This document shows positions 33,248 through 42,217 of a stretch of DNA of 64,000 nucleotides, one piece after another. The notes under the pieces are model-generated. The model saw only the letters and a list, made by a program, of their open reading frames with translations, made no database searches and was not told the DNA's origin. Numbering within the stretch: position 1 is the first letter of the stretch; the number at the start of each line of letters is the position of its first letter. Source of the stretch: Actinoplanes aureus (GTDB lineage Bacteria > Actinomycetota > Actinomycetes > Mycobacteriales > Micromonosporaceae); NCBI RefSeq assembly GCF_015704865.1, contig NZ_JADQTO010000027.1, forward strand, positions 80,163-144,162. Direction: 5' to 3'. The translations under genes and the position numbers were made by a program.

Positions 33248-34726
33248 GTGGGCGAGAAAGTCGACCAGACCGAATTCAGCCGGGAGGACCGGACCCGGTA
33301 CCGGCAGAAGATCCGGCGCAGCCTGGACGTGTTCGCGACCATGCTGCGGGAGGCCCGCTTCGAGTTCGAGCGGCCGCTGACCGGCATGGAGATCGAGCTC
33401 AATCTGATCGACGAGCACGCCGATCCGGCGATGCGCAACGTCGAGGTGCTGAAATCGATCGCTGATCCGGACTTCCAGACCGAGCTGGGACAGTTCAACA
33501 TCGAGATCAATCTGCCTCCGCGGCGGCTCGCCGGTGACGACTTCGCCGAGCTGGAGCGCAGCCTGCGGGCCAGCCTGAACCAGGCGGAGCGGCACGCCCG
33601 GGCGGCCGGGACGCACATGGTGACGATCGGCATCCTGCCGACGCTGCGCCGCGAGCACCTCACCGGCGACGCGCTCACCACGAACCCCCGCTACCAGCTG
33701 CTCAACGAGCAGATCTTCGCGGCCCGCGGCGAGGACCTGGACATCCGCATCGACGGGGTGGACCGGCTGGCGGTCACCACGGACACCATCGCGCCGGAGG
33801 CGGCCTGCACCAGCACCCAGTTCCACCTGCAGGTGAGCCCGGCGCAGTTCGCCGCGTACTGGAACGCCGCCCAGGTGATCGCCGGCATACAGCTGGCGCT
33901 CGGCGCGAACTCACCGCTGCTGCTCGGCCGGGAACTGTGGCGGGAGACCCGGATCCCGCTCTTCGAGCAGGCCACCGACACCCGGTCCGAGGAGATCCAG
34001 GCGCAGGGCGTACGCCCGCGGGTGTGGTTCGGCGAACGCTGGATCACCAGCGTGTTCGACCTGTTCGAGGAGAACGTGCGGTACTTCCCCGCGCTGCTGC
34101 CGATCTGCGACGGCGACGACCCGGCGGACATCCTGGAACGCGGCGAGATCCCCGAGCTCAGCGAGTTGCGGCTGCACAACGGCACGGTCTACCGATGGAA
34201 CCGGCCGATCTACGCGGTGGTCAACGGCCGCCCGCACCTGCGGGTGGAGAACCGGGTGCTGCCGGCCGGCCCGACGGTCGCCGACACCATCGCCAACGCG
34301 GCGTTCTACTACGGCCTGGTCCGCACGCTCGCCGAGGCCGACCGGCCGATCTGGACCCAGATGAGCTTCCAGGCCGCCGAGGAGAACTTCCACAACTGCG
34401 CCCGGCACGGCATCGACGCCAGCGTGTTCTGGCCCGGGCACGGCACCCTCCCGGTCACCGAGCTGGTGCTGCGCCGGCTGCTACCGCAGGCGGCGGCGGG
34501 CCTGGACGAGTGGGGCGTCTCGCCCACCCAGCGGGACCGGCTGCTCGGCATCATCGAGCAGCGCTGCCTGCTGCATCGCAACGGCGCGTCCTGGCAGGTG
34601 GACACCCTGCACGCCCTGGAGGCGCAGGGACACGACCGGCAGCAGGCGCTGCACGAGATGCTGCGCCGCTACCTCCCGCTCATGCACGAGAACATCCCGG
34701 TCCACGAATGGCCGGTAGCCACCTAG
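33248..34726 (+). CDS. GCS2-type glutamate-cysteine ligase family protein
   Basis: The GTG at 33248 gives a 492-residue protein. The N-terminal half has GMEIELNLID, FQTELGQFNIEINLPPRR and ACTSTQFHLQVSP, the ATP-grasp-like carboxylate-amine ligase fold of the GCS2 family. The C-terminal half contains NRPIYAVVNGRPHLRVENRVLPAGPT. Family members join glutamate or a similar acid to an amine such as cysteine. Actinobacteria usually make mycothiol rather than glutathione, so the product may be another gamma-glutamyl compound. The gene ends before a long hairpin shared with the cobalamin operon. Confidence 0.85.
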   Translation: MGEKVDQTEFSREDRTRYRQKIRRSLDVFATMLREARFEFERPLTGMEIELNLIDEHADPAMRNVEVLKSIADPDFQTELGQFNIEINLPPRRLAGDDFAELERSLRASLNQAERHARAAGTHMVTIGILPTLRREHLTGDALTTNPRYQLLNEQIFAARGEDLDIRIDGVDRLAVTTDTIAPEAACTSTQFHLQVSPAQFAAYWNAAQVIAGIQLALGANSPLLLGRELWRETRIPLFEQATDTRSEEIQAQGVRPRVWFGERWITSVFDLFEENVRYFPALLPICDGDDPADILERGEIPELSELRLHNGTVYRWNRPIYAVVNGRPHLRVENRVLPAGPTVADTIANAAFYYGLVRTLAEADRPIWTQMSFQAAEENFHNCARHGIDASVFWPGHGTLPVTELVLRRLLPQAAAGLDEWGVSPTQRDRLLGIIEQRCLLHRNGASWQVDTLHALEAQGHDRQQALHEMLRRYLPLMHENIPVHEWPVAT

Positions 34727-34838
34727 GACGGCGCCGGCAAGCACGGAAGGTCGCGTCAGGCATTCCACCCGCACGCACCTTTTCCGGTACGCGCAGCGAC
34801 CGTCCCAAAAACGCGGGCCGTCCCCGGACCACCGCGCG

Positions 34839-34891
34839 ATCACCTGCCCGGTCCCGCGCCCCGACGCGGCCGCCGGGACCGGGCAGGTGGT
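34839..34891. terminator. strong bidirectional hairpin
   Basis: A perfect 16-base inverted repeat (34841-34856 and 34874-34889, CACCTGCCCGGTCCCG and its complement) has a 17-base loop. A few more bases pair outside it. It separates the convergent GCS2 gene (ending at 34726) and the cobE-like gene (ending at 34905), as expected for a two-way terminator. Confidence 0.65.
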
Positions 34892-34904
34892 CACGCCGCC
34901 CGGT

Positions 34905-35282
34905 TCAGCCGCGCGCGACCGCGACCGTCACCCCGTCACACACCCGCTTGGGCACGACCAGCACCGCACCGGGTCCCGCCGCCAGCAGGGCCGCCGCCTC
35001 CGCCACGCTCGGTGTACCCACCGCGGCCGCCACCACCGGATTCGCCCCGGGTACCGGCTGCCCGGCCAGCACCGCCGCCGGATAGCCGACCAGCCGCCAC
35101 CCCGCTTCCGCGGCCACGGCCCGCACACCGTCCTCCGCCGCCCGCCGGTCCAGGGTCGCCAGCACAGCCACCTCGCCCACCGCGATCCCCGCGCCCGCCA
35201 GCACAGCGCGGATCGCCCCGGCCAGCCGCTCACCCGCCGTCCCCGCCCGTGCGCCCACCCCCACGACCGAACCCCGGCTCAC
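34905..35282 (-). CDS. cobE: CobE/CbiG C-terminal-type cobalamin protein
   Basis: The 125-residue frame begins at a GTG with AAGGGG just upstream and starts 20 bases after the cobB stop. It shows the CobE/CbiG_C pattern: VVGVGARAGTAGERLAGAIRAVLA, a central LATLDRRAAEDGVRAVAAEAGW, YPAAVL, and a late GTPSVAEAAALLAAGPGAVLVVPK. This domain acts in corrin ring contraction or acetaldehyde extrusion in some pathways; in aerobic producers CobE's role is less clear. As the last gene of the riboswitch-controlled operon its assignment is well supported by context. Confidence 0.8.
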   Translation of the reverse strand: MSRGSVVGVGARAGTAGERLAGAIRAVLAGAGIAVGEVAVLATLDRRAAEDGVRAVAAEAGWRLVGYPAAVLAGQPVPGANPVVAAAVGTPSVAEAAALLAAGPGAVLVVPKRVCDGVTVAVARG

Positions 35283-35302
35283 ACCCCTTGCTTGGCCCAA
35301 CC

Positions 35303-36703
35303 TCAATGCTGTCTCAACGGCCGCCAGACAGCACCCACGTTGGGCCGGACAGGTCGGCCGGCCGCGGCCCGGACCAGGCGCTCGGCCAGCCCGCGATGCC
35401 CGGCCCAGTGCAGATGCAGGTAGGACGCGTGCACCGACCCCGTCGCGAACCCCTCCGGGTCGGCGCCCCGCCAGGCCCACGCCGCACCGGCCGCCGGCGA
35501 CAGCAGCAGGCCGGAACGGGGATGCACCGAGGTCCGGTGGAACTCGTGCCCGGTCACCCGGGTGCCGGCCGCGGCGAGCGGGCTGTCGGTGAGTGCGACC
35601 GCGTCCCGGTAACCCAGCGTCAGGGTGGGCGTCATCGCCGCGTCCGCCTCGATCACCCCGCACATCGGAGCACCGTCCAGGGACCGGCACAACCAGAGCA
35701 GCCCGGCGCACTCGGCGGCGATCGGGCCGCCGGACGCCGCGAGGGCCGCCACCGACCGGCGCAGTGGCTCGTTGGCGGAGAGCTCGGCCGCGTACACCTC
35801 CGGGAAGCCGCCGCCGACGACCAGCGCGCGGGCACCGGCCGGCAGCGCCTCGTCGTGCAGCGGGTCAACGGTCACGACCGTCGCCCCCGCCCCGGCGAGA
35901 AGTTCGGCCGTTTCCGCGTACGCGAAAGAGAAAGCCGGACCACCGGCAAGCGCGACCACCGGGCCATCAGCGACCGGCTCCGCGGCTTGGGGTGTCCACG
36001 GGCTCGCCGCCAGCGGCGGCGCCGAACGTGCGACCGCGGCCACCGCCTCCAGGTCGACCGAGCCCGCGATCAGCGTGGCGAGCGCGTCCACCGATGCCAG
36101 CGCTTCGGCGCGGCGCTCGGCCGCCGGGACGAGGCCGAGGTGCCGGGACGGCGCCGCCACCGCGTCGGCGCGGCGCAACGCGCCCAGCACCGGCGTGCCC
36201 ACCTCCTCGCAGGCGTCCCGCAGGATCTGCTCGTGCCGGGCCGAACCGACCCGGTTGAGGATCACCCCGGCCAGCCGGACCGTACCGAAGCTGCGGAAAC
36301 CGTGCACCAGGGCGGCGATCGACCGCCCCTGCGCGGCCGCGTCCACCACCAGGATCACCGGCGCCCGCAGAAGCTCCGCGACCTGTGCCGTGGACCCGGT
36401 ATCGCCCGCCCCGGTACGCCCGTCGTAGAGGCCCATCACCCCTTCGACGATCGCCAGCTCGGTCCCGGCCGACCCGTGCGCGAAGAGCGGCCCGATCAGG
36501 TCCTCCCCCACCAGCACCGGGTCGAGGTTGCGCCCCGGCCGCCCGGCGGCGAGCGCGTGATAGCCCGGGTCGATGTAGTCCGGCCCCACCTTGAACGGCG
36601 CCACCGGCACCCCGCGCCGCGCGAACGCCGCCAGCAGCCCGGTCGCGACGGTCGTCTTCCCGTGCCCACTGGCCGGCGCCGCGATCACCACCCTGGCTAC
36701 CAT
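35303..36703 (-). CDS. cobB: cobyrinic/hydrogenobyrinic acid a,c-diamide synthase
   Basis: This 466-residue enzyme amidates the a and c side chains of the corrin ring using glutamine and ATP. The N-terminal part has the P-loop ASGHGKTT (11-18), VGPDYIDPGYH and GVMGLYDG. The C-terminal class I glutaminase domain has GGGFPEVYA, the nucleophile Cys in AAECAGLLWL, and a conserved His in SVHASYLHLHW. The length is normal. The start overlaps the end of cobO by 7 bases. Confidence 0.95.
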   Translation of the reverse strand: MVARVVIAAPASGHGKTTVATGLLAAFARRGVPVAPFKVGPDYIDPGYHALAAGRPGRNLDPVLVGEDLIGPLFAHGSAGTELAIVEGVMGLYDGRTGAGDTGSTAQVAELLRAPVILVVDAAAQGRSIAALVHGFRSFGTVRLAGVILNRVGSARHEQILRDACEEVGTPVLGALRRADAVAAPSRHLGLVPAAERRAEALASVDALATLIAGSVDLEAVAAVARSAPPLAASPWTPQAAEPVADGPVVALAGGPAFSFAYAETAELLAGAGATVVTVDPLHDEALPAGARALVVGGGFPEVYAAELSANEPLRRSVAALAASGGPIAAECAGLLWLCRSLDGAPMCGVIEADAAMTPTLTLGYRDAVALTDSPLAAAGTRVTGHEFHRTSVHPRSGLLLSPAAGAAWAWRGADPEGFATGSVHASYLHLHWAGHRGLAERLVRAAAGRPVRPNVGAVWRPLRQH

Positions 36704-37296
36704 TCGATGCCCTGCTGCCCCTTGCGCCCGGCGTCCATCGGATGCTTGATCTTCGTCATCTCGGTGACCAGGTCAGCCGCCGCGACCAGATCCGGATGCG
36801 CGTCCCGCCCGGTGATCACCACATGCTGCGTTCCCGGCCGCCCTCCCAGCGTCTCGATCACGTCCTCGACGTCCACCCACCCCCACTTAATCGGATAGGT
36901 GAACTCGTCCAGCACGTAGAACCGGTAGGCCTCGGCCGCCAGATCCCGCTTGATCTGCGCCCAGCCCTCGGCAGCCTCAGCAGCGTGATCCCGCTCAGTC
37001 CCCGCCCGCTGGATCCACGACCAGCCCTCACCCATCTTGTGCCAGGTAACCGGCGCCCCGCCGGCGTTACCGAGAGCCTTGAGCGCGGCCTCCTCGCCGA
37101 CCTTCCACTTCTGCGACTTCACGAACTGAAAGACGCCGATCGGCCACCCCGCGCTCCACGCCCGCAACGCCATCCCGAACGCGGCCGTGGACTTCCCCTT
37201 GCCCGGCCCGGTGTGCACCGCCAGCACCGCCTGCCGCCGACGCTGCCGCGTCGTCAGCCCGTCATCGGGAACGGCAGTCACTTTCCCTTGCGGCAT
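36697..37296 (-). CDS. cobO: cob(I)yrinic acid a,c-diamide adenosyltransferase
   Basis: The 199-residue enzyme attaches the 5'-deoxyadenosyl group to cobalt in cobalamin precursors. The P-loop is TGPGKGKST (29-37). Other CobO/BtuR features are FQFVKSQKWKVGE, VLDEFTYPIKWGWV and VVITGRDAHPDLVAAADLVTEM. The ATG at 37296 follows GGTGGAGAG; the in-frame ATG at 37329 is less likely. It lies between the chelatase gene (272 bases upstream) and cobB. Confidence 0.95.
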   Translation of the reverse strand: MPQGKVTAVPDDGLTTRQRRRQAVLAVHTGPGKGKSTAAFGMALRAWSAGWPIGVFQFVKSQKWKVGEEAALKALGNAGGAPVTWHKMGEGWSWIQRAGTERDHAAEAAEGWAQIKRDLAAEAYRFYVLDEFTYPIKWGWVDVEDVIETLGGRPGTQHVVITGRDAHPDLVAAADLVTEMTKIKHPMDAGRKGQQGIEW

Positions 37297-37461
37297 CTCT
37301 CCACCTTTCCAGTACGCATAGCCGTCCATCCCGCCGACCGCCCGCCACCTCCGGCGCCGCCGCTCAGCACGCCGCCCACCCCGGCCGTTTCGCGCCCGGA
37401 CTCCGCGGCCCCACGATCACCCGCACCCCGCCACCGCTCGCGCCGCTTCCACTTCCGCCGC

Positions 37462-37539
37462 CCAAGATCTGCGGGTCGACGCGGCGGGGTGGTGATCTTG
37501 GACGATTGGGCGGTCCAGCGTGCTACTCACCCAAGATCT
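37462..37539. repeat. CCAAGATC-type intergenic repeat with inverted copies
   Basis: The gap between the chelatase gene and cobO contains ccaagatct at 37462 and again at 37531, with an inverted copy gatcttgg at 37494-37501. The first and second copies can form a stem around a GC-rich loop. This looks like a small dispersed intergenic repeat rather than a protein-binding site. I see no gene in the 37297-37568 gap. Confidence 0.45.
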
Positions 37540-37568
37540 CGCGGCGGCGGGCACCACGAGGCGGGGTG

Positions 37569-39866
37569 TCACGCCGCGCTGCGGTAGGAGCGGTCGGCCA
37601 CGGCCGGCGGGACCGGCGGGCCGGATCGCCCGGCCACAGCCTGGAGGTGGTCGAGAGGCATGACTTCGGCGTTCAGGGCTGCGGCCAGCTTCCGTGCCAG
37701 GCCCAGCCGGACGGGGCCGGATTCGCAGTCGACGACGACGGTGGAGACCCCGGTCAGCAGCGGGGTCAGCCGGAGCGGGTCCGGGCCGCTGGTCGACCGC
37801 CCGTCGGTGACCAGCACCAGCAGCGGCCGGCGACGCGGGTCGCGGCGGCGCTCGGTGGCGATGGTCGTGGCCGCGGTTCGCAGTCCCGCAGCGAGCGGGG
37901 TCCGCCCACCGGTCCGCAGAGCGGCCAGCCGGAGCACACCCACCTCGTGGCTGGACGTCGGCGGCAGCACAACCTCCGCCTCGCTCCCCCGAAAGGTGAT
38001 CATGCCAATCCGGTCGCGCCGCTGGTAGGCGTCGCGCAGCAGGGACAGCACGGCCGTCTTGACCAGGGTCATCCGCTTGCGCGCGGCCATCGATCCCGAG
38101 GCGTCCACAACGAACAACACCAAGTTGGCCTCACGCCCCACATGCACCGACTCCCGCAGATCCGACAGCTCCACGCCGAACCGGCGGGCCACCGACCGGC
38201 TCGCCGGCGCGATGCGACCAGACAGCCCTCCAGCAGCCGCCGTCGGAAAGGCGGCGGTCTCGGCCGCGTTCCCCGAGAGGACGGCGGATGGCGAGGTGGC
38301 GGCCGACGCCGCCGGGGATGGTGGGGTGGAGATGGCGGCGCGGTGCAGGGCCGCGCGGAGTGTGGCCGGCAGGTGGGGGGCGCCGGAGAGCTTGCCGTGT
38401 GGGATGCGGCTTCCGACGACCCGGCCGCGGCGGGCGTATGCGGGTGAGCGCCGGCCGGTGTGGCCGCCCTCGCCGCGAGCAGCGATGCGCAGCGTGCGGG
38501 TCCGGTAGGCGGCTCCGGCGGTGGCGACCGCGCCCGCCTTCTGCGGTTCGGCCGTCCGGTCGCCGTGTTCCGGGCCGTTGTGTGACGGGGCGCTGTGGTC
38601 CGTACCGTCATGGCTGAAGCCCGTGCCCTGCGGCCCGCCGCCGTCGCTCGGTCCCCGCGGCCCGCCGCCTCCCCCGCCGGGCGGCCCGCCGCCCTCGGGA
38701 TCGGGATCGTCGTCGCCCGGCCCGGCCTGATCATCGCCGGCCCGGCGGTCGTCTTCGGCCTGGCGGTCCGCCTCGGCGTGGCGATCTTCTTCGGCCCGGC
38801 GGTCGTCTTCGGCCTGGCGGTCCGCCTCGGCCTGGCGGTCCTCCTCGGCCTGGCGTTCGGCTTCGGCCAGGGCGTCTTCGAGTTTCTGTTCGTCGGTGCC
38901 GGGCGGGTCGAGCGGATCGGTGCGGCGCCGGTGCGGCAGGGCGAGCCGGGCCGCGTCGCGTACGTCGCCGGCGGTCACCGACGTCCGGCTGTGCCAGGCG
39001 GCCAGCGCGACCGCGCACCGGGCGACCACGATGTCGGCGCGCATCCCGTCGACTCCGTAGGCGAGGCACACCCGGGCGATCCGGTCGAGTTCGGCGTCGG
39101 GCAGCTCGACCGACGGCAGCAGGGCGCGGGCGGCGGCGATCCGGGTGGCATAGTCCTGCTCGGCCGGGTCGAAGCGGGCGGCGAAGCCCGCCGGGTCGGC
39201 CTCGTAGGCCAGCCGGCGGCGGACCACCTCGGCCCGCTGGGTGGCGTCGCGGGGGGCCAGCACGTTCACCACCAGGCCGAACCGGTCGACCAGCTGCGGC
39301 CGCGGCTCGCCCTCCTCCGGGTTCATGGTGCCGACCAGCAGGAACCGGGCGGCGTGCTTGACCGAGACACCGTCGCGCTCGACGTGTGCCCGGCCCATCG
39401 CGGCCGCGTCCAGCAGCAGGTCGACGAGGTGGTCGGGGAGCAGGTTGACCTCGTCGACGTAGAGCACACCGCGGTGGGCGGCGGCGAGCAGGCCGGGCTC
39501 GTACGCCTTCACCCCGTCGCCGAGCGCGCGTTGCAGGTCGAGGGTGCCGACCACCCGGTCCTCGGTCGCGCCGACCGGCAGCTCCACCAGCGCGGCCGGC
39601 CGGGCCGTCGCCGGGCTCGCCGCCGGATGCGGACCGTCGGGGCAGGCCGGGTCGGGCGCGGCCGGGTCGCAGGCGAACCGGCAGTCCGCCAGCACGGCGA
39701 CCGGCGGCAGGAGCCCGGCCAGGGCACGCACCACAGTGCTCTTGGCGGTGCCCTTCTCGCCGCGGACCAGCACACCGCCGACCGCCGGTGAAACGGCGGT
39801 GAGCAACAGCGCGAGGCGCAGGTCGTCGAGGCCGACCACGGCCGAGAACGGGTACGGACTCGTCAC
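37569..39866 (-). CDS. ChlI/ChlD-type cobalt/magnesium chelatase subunit (fused)
   Basis: The 765-residue protein joins an AAA+ ChlI-like half to a ChlD-like von Willebrand A half. Walker A is GEKGTAKST (36-44), and VLYVDEVNLL is the Walker B region. The MIDAS motif DASGSMAA begins at about D588 and is followed by TFRGSEAEVVLPPT. An acidic/basic linker contains tandem RQAEEDRQAEADRQAEDD-like units and a Gly/Pro-rich stretch. This fused form accompanies CobN in cobalt insertion in many actinobacteria; CobN is not in the window. The GTG at 39866 is the first start after the cobalamin riboswitch. Confidence 0.9.
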   Translation of the reverse strand: MTSPYPFSAVVGLDDLRLALLLTAVSPAVGGVLVRGEKGTAKSTVVRALAGLLPPVAVLADCRFACDPAAPDPACPDGPHPAASPATARPAALVELPVGATEDRVVGTLDLQRALGDGVKAYEPGLLAAAHRGVLYVDEVNLLPDHLVDLLLDAAAMGRAHVERDGVSVKHAARFLLVGTMNPEEGEPRPQLVDRFGLVVNVLAPRDATQRAEVVRRRLAYEADPAGFAARFDPAEQDYATRIAAARALLPSVELPDAELDRIARVCLAYGVDGMRADIVVARCAVALAAWHSRTSVTAGDVRDAARLALPHRRRTDPLDPPGTDEQKLEDALAEAERQAEEDRQAEADRQAEDDRRAEEDRHAEADRQAEDDRRAGDDQAGPGDDDPDPEGGGPPGGGGGGPRGPSDGGGPQGTGFSHDGTDHSAPSHNGPEHGDRTAEPQKAGAVATAGAAYRTRTLRIAARGEGGHTGRRSPAYARRGRVVGSRIPHGKLSGAPHLPATLRAALHRAAISTPPSPAASAATSPSAVLSGNAAETAAFPTAAAGGLSGRIAPASRSVARRFGVELSDLRESVHVGREANLVLFVVDASGSMAARKRMTLVKTAVLSLLRDAYQRRDRIGMITFRGSEAEVVLPPTSSHEVGVLRLAALRTGGRTPLAAGLRTAATTIATERRRDPRRRPLLVLVTDGRSTSGPDPLRLTPLLTGVSTVVVDCESGPVRLGLARKLAAALNAEVMPLDHLQAVAGRSGPPVPPAVADRSYRSAA

Positions 39867-39894
39867 AGGGGAATCCCTTCCGGCGGGTGTCCAC

Positions 39895-40090
39895 GCCCGC
39901 TCGTCGGTTGACACGAGCGGCTGGAGTCTCCTGACTCCCGGATCGACGTTTCCCGCTCGCCTTCCGGCCGTCGCAGGCCGTGGCGCTGGGTCAGCGGGTC
40001 GCTCCCCGGTCACAGTGGCGGGACCGTCCCGGACTCGCACCGGGTTCCTCCGCAACCGCTCGCCGGTCACTCTTTCCTACCGCCGGGGTG
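39895..40090 (-). promoter_or_regulatory. cobalamin riboswitch
   Basis: Read on the minus strand, the leader contains the hallmarks of an adenosylcobalamin riboswitch in order: GGAACCCGGTGCGAGTCCGGGAC, then CGCCACTGTGACCGG, and finally a B12 box GGGAGTCAGGAGACTCC (around 39921-39942). Immediately after it, an eight-base inverted repeat (39897-39904 with 39913-39920) could serve as the expression platform. A Shine-Dalgarno-like GGAAGGG precedes the GTG start at 39866. It should repress the chelatase-cobO-cobB-cobE operon when cobalamin is plentiful. Confidence 0.9.
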
Positions 40091-40123
40091 CGCGTCAACG
40101 CGGGGTGCCGTGACAGTGATCGC

Positions 40124-41689
40124 TTACGCGCCGACCGCCTTCTCGGTGGCGGGCAGCGGCTCGGGTGCCAGCTTGTCCAGCTCGGCCACCACGTCGAGGA
40201 CGGCGAGCGCCGAGCGTTCCACCAGCGGGCGCAGCCGGCGGTAGAGGGCCGCGGCCTCGGGGTCGGGACGGGTGTGCCGGCCGGTCGGGACGAGAGCGGC
40301 CGCATCGTCCAGGTCGGGCAGTTCGCCGAGGGCGTGCCGGGCCAGCAGGCAGGCGCCGAGTGCGGTGCCCTCGGGGGTCTCGGACACCGAGACCGGCAGG
40401 TCCAGCGCGCCCGCGAGCACGCTCACCCAGAGTTCGGAGGCGGCGGCGCCTCCGGTGGCCCGGATCTCGGTGAGAGCGCAGCCCTCCGCGTCGAACGAGT
40501 CCCGGACCAGGGCCAGCTGCTGGCAGACGCCCTCCACGGCGGCGCGGACCAGGTGCGGGCGTCCGTGCTCGCGGCGCAGCCCGAGGTACGCCCCGCGCAT
40601 CCCCGGCCGCCACCACGGCGCCCGCTCCCCCAGCAGGTACGGCAGGCAGAGCAGGCCTTCGCTGCCGACCGTCACCCCGGCCGCCTCCTCGAGCAGCGCG
40701 GCGTCCCGCTCGTCGGCGTCCTCGCCCTCGGCACCGGGCCGCTCGAACCCGGAGGCGAACGCCTGCCCGGCCCAGCGGACCACCGACCCGGCGTTGTTCA
40801 CCGCGCCACCGATCACCCAGCGGTCCTCGGTGAGCGCGTAACAGAACAGCCGGCCGGCCGCGTCCGTGGTGGGCCGGTCGACGACCGTACGCAAGGCGCC
40901 GCTGGTTCCCAGCGAGACCGCCGCGACCCCGGCCGGGGTGGCGCCGACGCCGAGGTTGGCGAGCGGGCCGTCGGCCGCCCCGATGATCAGCGGAACGTCC
41001 GGGGACAGTCCGGCGGCGGCGGCCACGTCGGCACGCAGCCGGAGCTGGTGGACGGTCGGTACGACCTCGGCGAGCTGCTCCCGGCGTACCCCCGCGATCT
41101 CCAGGGCCTCGTCGTCCCAGCGCCGCGTGTGGATGTCGTAGAGGCCGGTGCCCGAGGCGACCGACAGGTCGACCAGGAAGGGAGCGTCGGCCAGCGCCGC
41201 GACGATCAGCTCTTTCACCCCGCCCCAGCGGGGCGTGCCGCGCAGCGTGCCCGGATCGTGCTCGCCCCACCAGGCCAGCTTGGTCAGCGGGGACATCGGG
41301 TGCACCGGCGTGCCGGTACGCGCCTGCAGCTCCTTGCCGCGACCGGACGCGACGAGCCGCTCGCACTGCTCGGCGGAACGCCCGTCGGCCCAGGTGATCA
41401 CGGCTCCGAGCGGGCGGCCGCCGGCGTCCATCGGGACGAGCGCGTGCAGGAACGAGCTGAGGCTCACGGCGATCACGCGGTCACCGTTGCGGGCGCACTC
41501 GGCGGCCACGTCGGTGATCGCCTTGACGGCCGCGGCGGTGAGGTGGCCGGGATCGATCTCGGCGCGGCCGGGACCGGGCACTGACAGCGGGTAGTGGACG
41601 CTGGTGAGGGCCCGCAGCTCACCGCCGGGTCCGGCGGCGATGCCCTTGGTGGCGGTGGTCCCGGTGTCGATCCCGATCACGACGTCCAT
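40124..41689 (-). CDS. FGGY family carbohydrate kinase, gluconokinase-like
   Basis: The 521-residue protein has the FGGY kinase start IGIDTGTTATKG (phosphate-1 loop), ITWADGRSAEQCERL, and GGAVNNAGSVVRWAG. A LIIGAADGPLANLGVG segment is followed by the C-terminal GGAAASELWVSVLAGAL and TPEGTALGACLLA. The pattern is closest to gluconokinases and xylulokinases of this family, which phosphorylate a sugar or sugar acid with ATP. No transporter or sugar catabolic genes are adjacent, so the substrate is unconfirmed. It ends just upstream of the cobalamin riboswitch and is not part of that operon. Confidence 0.88.
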   Translation of the reverse strand: MDVVIGIDTGTTATKGIAAGPGGELRALTSVHYPLSVPGPGRAEIDPGHLTAAAVKAITDVAAECARNGDRVIAVSLSSFLHALVPMDAGGRPLGAVITWADGRSAEQCERLVASGRGKELQARTGTPVHPMSPLTKLAWWGEHDPGTLRGTPRWGGVKELIVAALADAPFLVDLSVASGTGLYDIHTRRWDDEALEIAGVRREQLAEVVPTVHQLRLRADVAAAAGLSPDVPLIIGAADGPLANLGVGATPAGVAAVSLGTSGALRTVVDRPTTDAAGRLFCYALTEDRWVIGGAVNNAGSVVRWAGQAFASGFERPGAEGEDADERDAALLEEAAGVTVGSEGLLCLPYLLGERAPWWRPGMRGAYLGLRREHGRPHLVRAAVEGVCQQLALVRDSFDAEGCALTEIRATGGAAASELWVSVLAGALDLPVSVSETPEGTALGACLLARHALGELPDLDDAAALVPTGRHTRPDPEAAALYRRLRPLVERSALAVLDVVAELDKLAPEPLPATEKAVGA

Positions 41690-41722
41690 ACGTGCCCTCC
41701 CTGGTACGCGGCTGCCTCTTCC

Positions 41723-42217
41723 CTACCCCGTGAACATCTTCGCGTACCGATCCCGCAGCTCTTCCCAGCCGTGCTCCCGCGCGGCGGCGCCGCGCACGGC
41801 TTCGACCCGCTCGCCGGCGAGCAGGCGCTCCAGGACGTCCATGCAGAGGTGCCAGCCGGCCGCGACCATCGCCTCGACGCCCTCCTCGGCGAGGGTGTGC
41901 CGCAGGGTGAGCCGGGTGCCGTCGCCGGCCGGCTCCAGCTCCCAGCGCAGCAGGTCGCCGCCCCAGCTGTACTCCAGCAGGCGGGGCGGCTCGGCCCGGC
42001 GCACGGTCGCGGCCAGCGGCGTACGCTCGTCGCCGTCCACCATGGTCAGCGTCGTCTCGCCCAGCGTGCCCAGGTCGCGGGCGGCGGTGAAGGGCGCCCA
42101 CCGGTCGATCTTCTCCGGGTCGGTCAGGGCCAGCCACACCTGCTCCGGCGGGCGGCGCAGTTCACGGATGAAGATCAGGGTCCAGCGGTCCCCGTCCGGT
42201 ACGACGGATGCGGTCAT
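41723..42217 (-). CDS. SRPBCC (AHSA1-like) domain protein
   Basis: The 164-residue protein shows the START/AHSA1 pattern: RRPPEQVWLALTDPEKIDRWAPF, an LEYSWGGDLLRWELEPAGDGTRLTLRHT core, and a C-terminal helix GWHLCMDVLERLLAG. Such proteins have a hydrophobic cavity and often sit beside ArsR regulators. It overlaps the upstream ArsR gene by four bases (ATGA), so the two are coupled. Ligand unknown. Confidence 0.9.
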   Translation of the reverse strand: MTASVVPDGDRWTLIFIRELRRPPEQVWLALTDPEKIDRWAPFTAARDLGTLGETTLTMVDGDERTPLAATVRRAEPPRLLEYSWGGDLLRWELEPAGDGTRLTLRHTLAEEGVEAMVAAGWHLCMDVLERLLAGERVEAVRGAAAREHGWEELRDRYAKMFTG

